DNA of 64,000 nt, taken from Ceratodon purpureus (lineage: Eukaryota; Streptophyta; Bryopsida; Pseudoditrichales; Ditrichaceae). The stretch is from the NCBI GenBank assembly GCA_014871385.1, contig CM026421.1, positions 14,388,597-14,452,596 of the forward strand, given 5' to 3'. The stretch's first letter is position 1. Each line of letters opens with the position of its first letter. The translations under genes and the position numbers were made by a program. Below the pieces are notes generated by a model that was given only the letters and a program-made list of their open reading frames with translations, was not told the DNA's origin and made no database searches. Positions 61,190 through 64,000 of the stretch are shown piece by piece.

Positions 61190-62170
61190 CAAACTAACCA
61201 TGAATTTTTAGGAGGCAAAGATTCTATCAACATTATAAAATCATTTCGAGAACGAGGTATTTCTATTCCGAACGGAATAAAACAAGTGATCAACATTGCT
61301 CATCACAAAAAAATATTTAAAAGAAATATGAAGAAGATTTCTCCAAAATGGTTGAGGTACAAGATTCATTCGTTTTTTGCAAAAACAACATCATGCCTAT
61401 TGGAATGGTTCTTTTTAACGATCTTCATGAAGAAACATGCCAAAGTTCTTTAAGGGATTTAAATAAAATATACACAAAGGGAGGTAATGTTACTAGAGAT
61501 AAAATGTAGGAGGTATAGAGATGGTTATGAATGGATGGAGATACATTACAAAAACGGATGATTTTGGAGAGTACACTCATAGTGATAGATAAAAAGAGAA
61601 TGCGAATGAATTTTCTAAAGAAAGTCTAAGTGGAATGATTGCAACATGGACAACTATGATATAAAAAGAAACTCGATTTACAATTTCATTTATGGATGAA
61701 TGATTTAGAGGCTTTACATCCACGTTCCATTTCAAACTTTGTGCAAACTTGAGAACAATCCCTTTTCAATGATAGGTATCACTAAAAAATATTATTCATC
61801 TCCTCATGTAGATTCAAAAGATACAAAGCGTAGTTTCATTTTGTGGTTGAAAAGTACAAAACTTGGTAGACGTGGGAAATTTGTATATCCTGAATGGACC
61901 TCATTCATAAAACCAAGTCAAGGTATGATCTTGTTCTCTGATGCAGGTAAAACTTGGCATTATACTAAAAAAAACTATGGATTTCAACAAATAGGTGTAG
62001 CTTTAGTTTTAAAAGAATTTGTAATTGAAAATGCTCTTAAAAAGCTACAAAGGCAAATAGGAGAACCTAGTATTCTGATAGAACAATGTAGAAAAATTAA
62101 AGACGAAGGAAAGAAAATAGCCAAAAGATTAAAGATAAGTGTAAAATCAAACAATGATAAAGAAACATAA
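61190..62170 (+). pseudogene. Decayed 2-oxoglutarate/Fe(II) dioxygenase-like gene
   Basis: The clearest part is an open frame at 61739-62170. It contains SSPHVDSKDTKRSFILWLKS (an HxD pair), FVYPEWTSFIKPSQGMILFS, and DAGKTWHY followed by GFQQIGVALVLKEF. The order HxD, beta strands, distal H, then a hydrophobic strand is that of double-stranded beta-helix dioxygenases, closest in feel to TET/JBP-type enzymes. The tail is a lysine-rich helix. Upstream, 61205-61450 is open in another frame (GKDSINIIKSFRERGISIPN and beyond), followed by stops and frame changes, so an older, longer gene has decayed. The arginine expected to bind 2-oxoglutarate is not evident. Family assignment is tentative. Confidence 0.5.
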
Positions 62171-62388
62171 ATGAAAAAAAAAACTAAAATAATTTCATAA
62201 TAAAGTTTAAAATATTTATTATGTTTATTTATAATTATTGGATGCGACAACTCCATTTTTTAGAGAATCTTCACTCTAACTCTTGAAAATGACTTGGAAT
62301 TCAAAAAAATATACAATATTTTTTTTAGTAATAAGAATAAGACATAATACAAAACTAAGAGAAATGTCTTGAGTTTTTAAAGATATTA

Positions 62389-62620
62389 AACCCTAAATTT
62401 CCTTGAATGTTTTTAGAGCTTGAAACCTCAAAACTGAGATTTTCTGGCTCTATGCACTCATGAGAGTGAAAACCAATTTTTAATTTTTTTTTTTAAACTT
62501 CCAACCGTAAGATCTCATAATTAATTCTATTTTTAGTCATATTTTTTTCTAAAAATTGACCGTTGGATGTTTTTTATTGACAAGATTATAACATCCAAAG
62601 TTTGTGCAAAAGTTTTTACT
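62389..62620 (+). repeat. Possible diverged copy of repeat B
   Basis: The order AACCGTAAGATCT, TTTTTTTCTAAAAATTGACC and GACAAGATTATAAC parallels 32400-32540 on the plus strand, but identity is low. Confidence 0.35.
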
Positions 62621-63010
62621 TGAAATTTCCAAAACTTAGAAGCTTACTCTCGTAAATTTTGAGGGCTGCCCTTGTAAAATTGACAATTTTTTTAAACCTA
62701 GGCCCTTGGAACTTAAGAAGTGATTCGGTTATGAACATATTACAAAAAAGAAGTTTTAAAAATTTATTAAAAAGAAAAATAATAAAACCTTGAAAGAAGA
62801 AGTTTTTTTCTGCTTGCTTAGAGGCTGAAAGCTATTATTTGCAATAAAAAAATTAAAACATTGGAATTTTAACTTTGCTCTTTTTTGTATATAGACCTTG
62901 TAGTATAGATAACATCATAACACCTTGTAAAAACCTTAGTCAACAAATTTGATTTTAACACTTTCATCTAGACAACACGAAACAACATAAAGTTGTTTTG
63001 GCTTTTAAGG

Positions 63011-63528
63011 TTAATTAGAGGTTAAGAACTAATATGTACACGTCACGACTTTACTTGGGTAGATCACTTCATTGTCAAATTGACACCATGTGCGGACAAA
63101 GTTTGCTACCCCTATATTACATGCCAAAAATAATTTTAAATTTATGATATTTTTTCTACATATACATAACCATGAGTATATCATTTGTATAACTTTTTGA
63201 AATTTTTAGTCATCTTTATTTTTTTTAGTAATTGTTTTAGTTCAATTCTGTGTTACTGTAGTTAGAAACGGTATGTTTTATGAAAAACAAATCATTGAAT
63301 TTAGTTACCACTTTTAACTATGTCATATGTAATGTGTATACCTATTCATGAAAAAAAAATTGATAAAATTTTGACCCATTTTGGTGGTCCAACTTACCAA
63401 AAGAAGATTTTTTTTGGTCGCATGTGGTGTTCAACTTGACAATGGAGTGATCTACCCGAGCAACTTTATTCATGCATCTAAGGATAATTAGAGGTTAAGA
63501 ACTAATATGTATACATCACGACTTTATT
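63011..63528 (+). repeat. 58-bp tandem duplication split by a foldback element
   Basis: TAATTAGAGGTTAAGAACTA and the next 22 bases (through CACGACTTTA) occur at 63012-63053 and again at 63486-63527. Removing the element at 63054-63462 and one ACTTTA brings the copies into a 58-bp tandem arrangement. Confidence 0.8.
63048..63468. mobile_element. Inverted-repeat transposon, 409 bp, ACTTTA flanks
   Basis: The body 63054-63462 has about 40-bp terminal inverted repeats: CTTGGGTAGATCACTTCATT on the left and CTCGGGTAGATCACTCCATT read from the right, followed by GTCAARTTGA and CATGYGG. It is flanked by ACTTTA at 63048-63053 and 63463-63468. No transposase is encoded. Confidence 0.85.
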
Positions 63529-63719
63529 CGTGCATCGCTACAATCCAATAAATACATACACTAAATAGTGTATTTAGTGTGAGGTGATGAATAATGTGCT
63601 TACCACTACTACTTGTCTAACATTAATTATCAAATTGTGGGTGATTAATGTTGGCGGCAACATCAGTCACTTGTTTTATTTTTTATGATATTTGATATCA
63701 TCTAATTTGATTCAAACCA

Positions 63720-64000
63720 TTTCTAAAATTGGAATTCTAAATTTTCTAAAATCTAAAATCTAAAATCTACAGATACAAATTAGGTTCAAAAGTTGACAGT
63801 TAAAATTTAAAATCAGTAATTGGATTTAAAATCAAGAAATTTTAAATTTTAAATAAAAACTTCGATGAAAAAATCAAAAACTAAAAATCAGATCTAAAAT
63901 TCAAACTTTAAAATCAAAAATTATATTTTAAAACTAAAATCTATAATCTAAAATATTTTGAAACCTAAAATATAACATTTCTAAAACTGAATATATATAT
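63720..64000. repeat. Low-complexity AAAATCTA-type repeat
   Basis: The last 280 bases are dominated by variants of AAAATCTAAAATCT and AAATTTTAAAT and end in (TA)n. Nothing else is seen. Confidence 0.7.

Noticed and set aside
1..64000. CRISPR arrays, operons, bacterial signals, rRNA genes
   Set aside because: None present; the spliced genes are nuclear eukaryotic and the tandem repeats lack the spacer pattern of a CRISPR array.

Overview
This is a nuclear genomic window from a land plant. Seven spliced or intronless eukaryotic genes are readable, and two of them encode plastid proteins (a c-type cytochrome assembly factor and the Mg-chelatase H subunit). Compact, GC-richer gene islands are embedded in very AT-rich, repeat-filled DNA. 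The mix of genes, the repeat types and the protein divergence fit a non-seed plant, most likely a moss or other bryophyte; the species is not determined.

Layout: 1-8.2 kb is AT-rich, gene-poor DNA with dispersed repeats, a tRNA-like element and decayed coding sequence. 8.2-11.4 kb is GC-richer but has no recognisable protein gene. 11.6-23.1 kb (+) is a complete 29-exon clathrin heavy chain gene. It carries a duplicated, apparently mutually exclusive exon 7, which is the most interesting gene-level observation here. 24.6-26.7 kb (-) is TFIIE beta, convergent with clathrin. 27.6-28.2 kb is a Copia relic. 28.3-36.6 kb is transposon-derived: a Mutator-type MITE with 9-bp target duplications, a PIF1/Helitron-type helicase relic, a MITE nested in a dispersed repeat, a tRNA-like element and a long hairpin element.

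37.1-39.9 kb (+) is an AAAP amino acid transporter and 40.9-42.2 kb (+) an intronless F-box gene. 43.0-45.0 kb (-) is plastid CCS1 (ResB family) and 46.2-51.2 kb (-) is CHLH. 55.4-57.3 kb (-) is SBDS, the 60S maturation factor with a plant-type C-terminal zinc finger. 58.4-64 kb returns to repeats: microsatellites and minisatellites, a foldback element that split a tandem duplication, and a decayed gene with an HxD...H signature of a 2-oxoglutarate/Fe(II) dioxygenase, resembling TET/JBP-type enzymes carried by mobile elements.

The genes do not form one pathway: they cover membrane traffic, transcription initiation, amino acid transport, protein turnover, plastid haem/chlorophyll biology and ribosome maturation. 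CCS1 and CHLH are same-strand neighbours that both act in plastid tetrapyrrole use. Exon joins were checked by reading frame and, for clathrin, CHLH, CCS1, TFIIE beta, SBDS and the transporter, the summed exon length is a multiple of three. Functional names rest on recognising protein families from their sequence; no database search was run.
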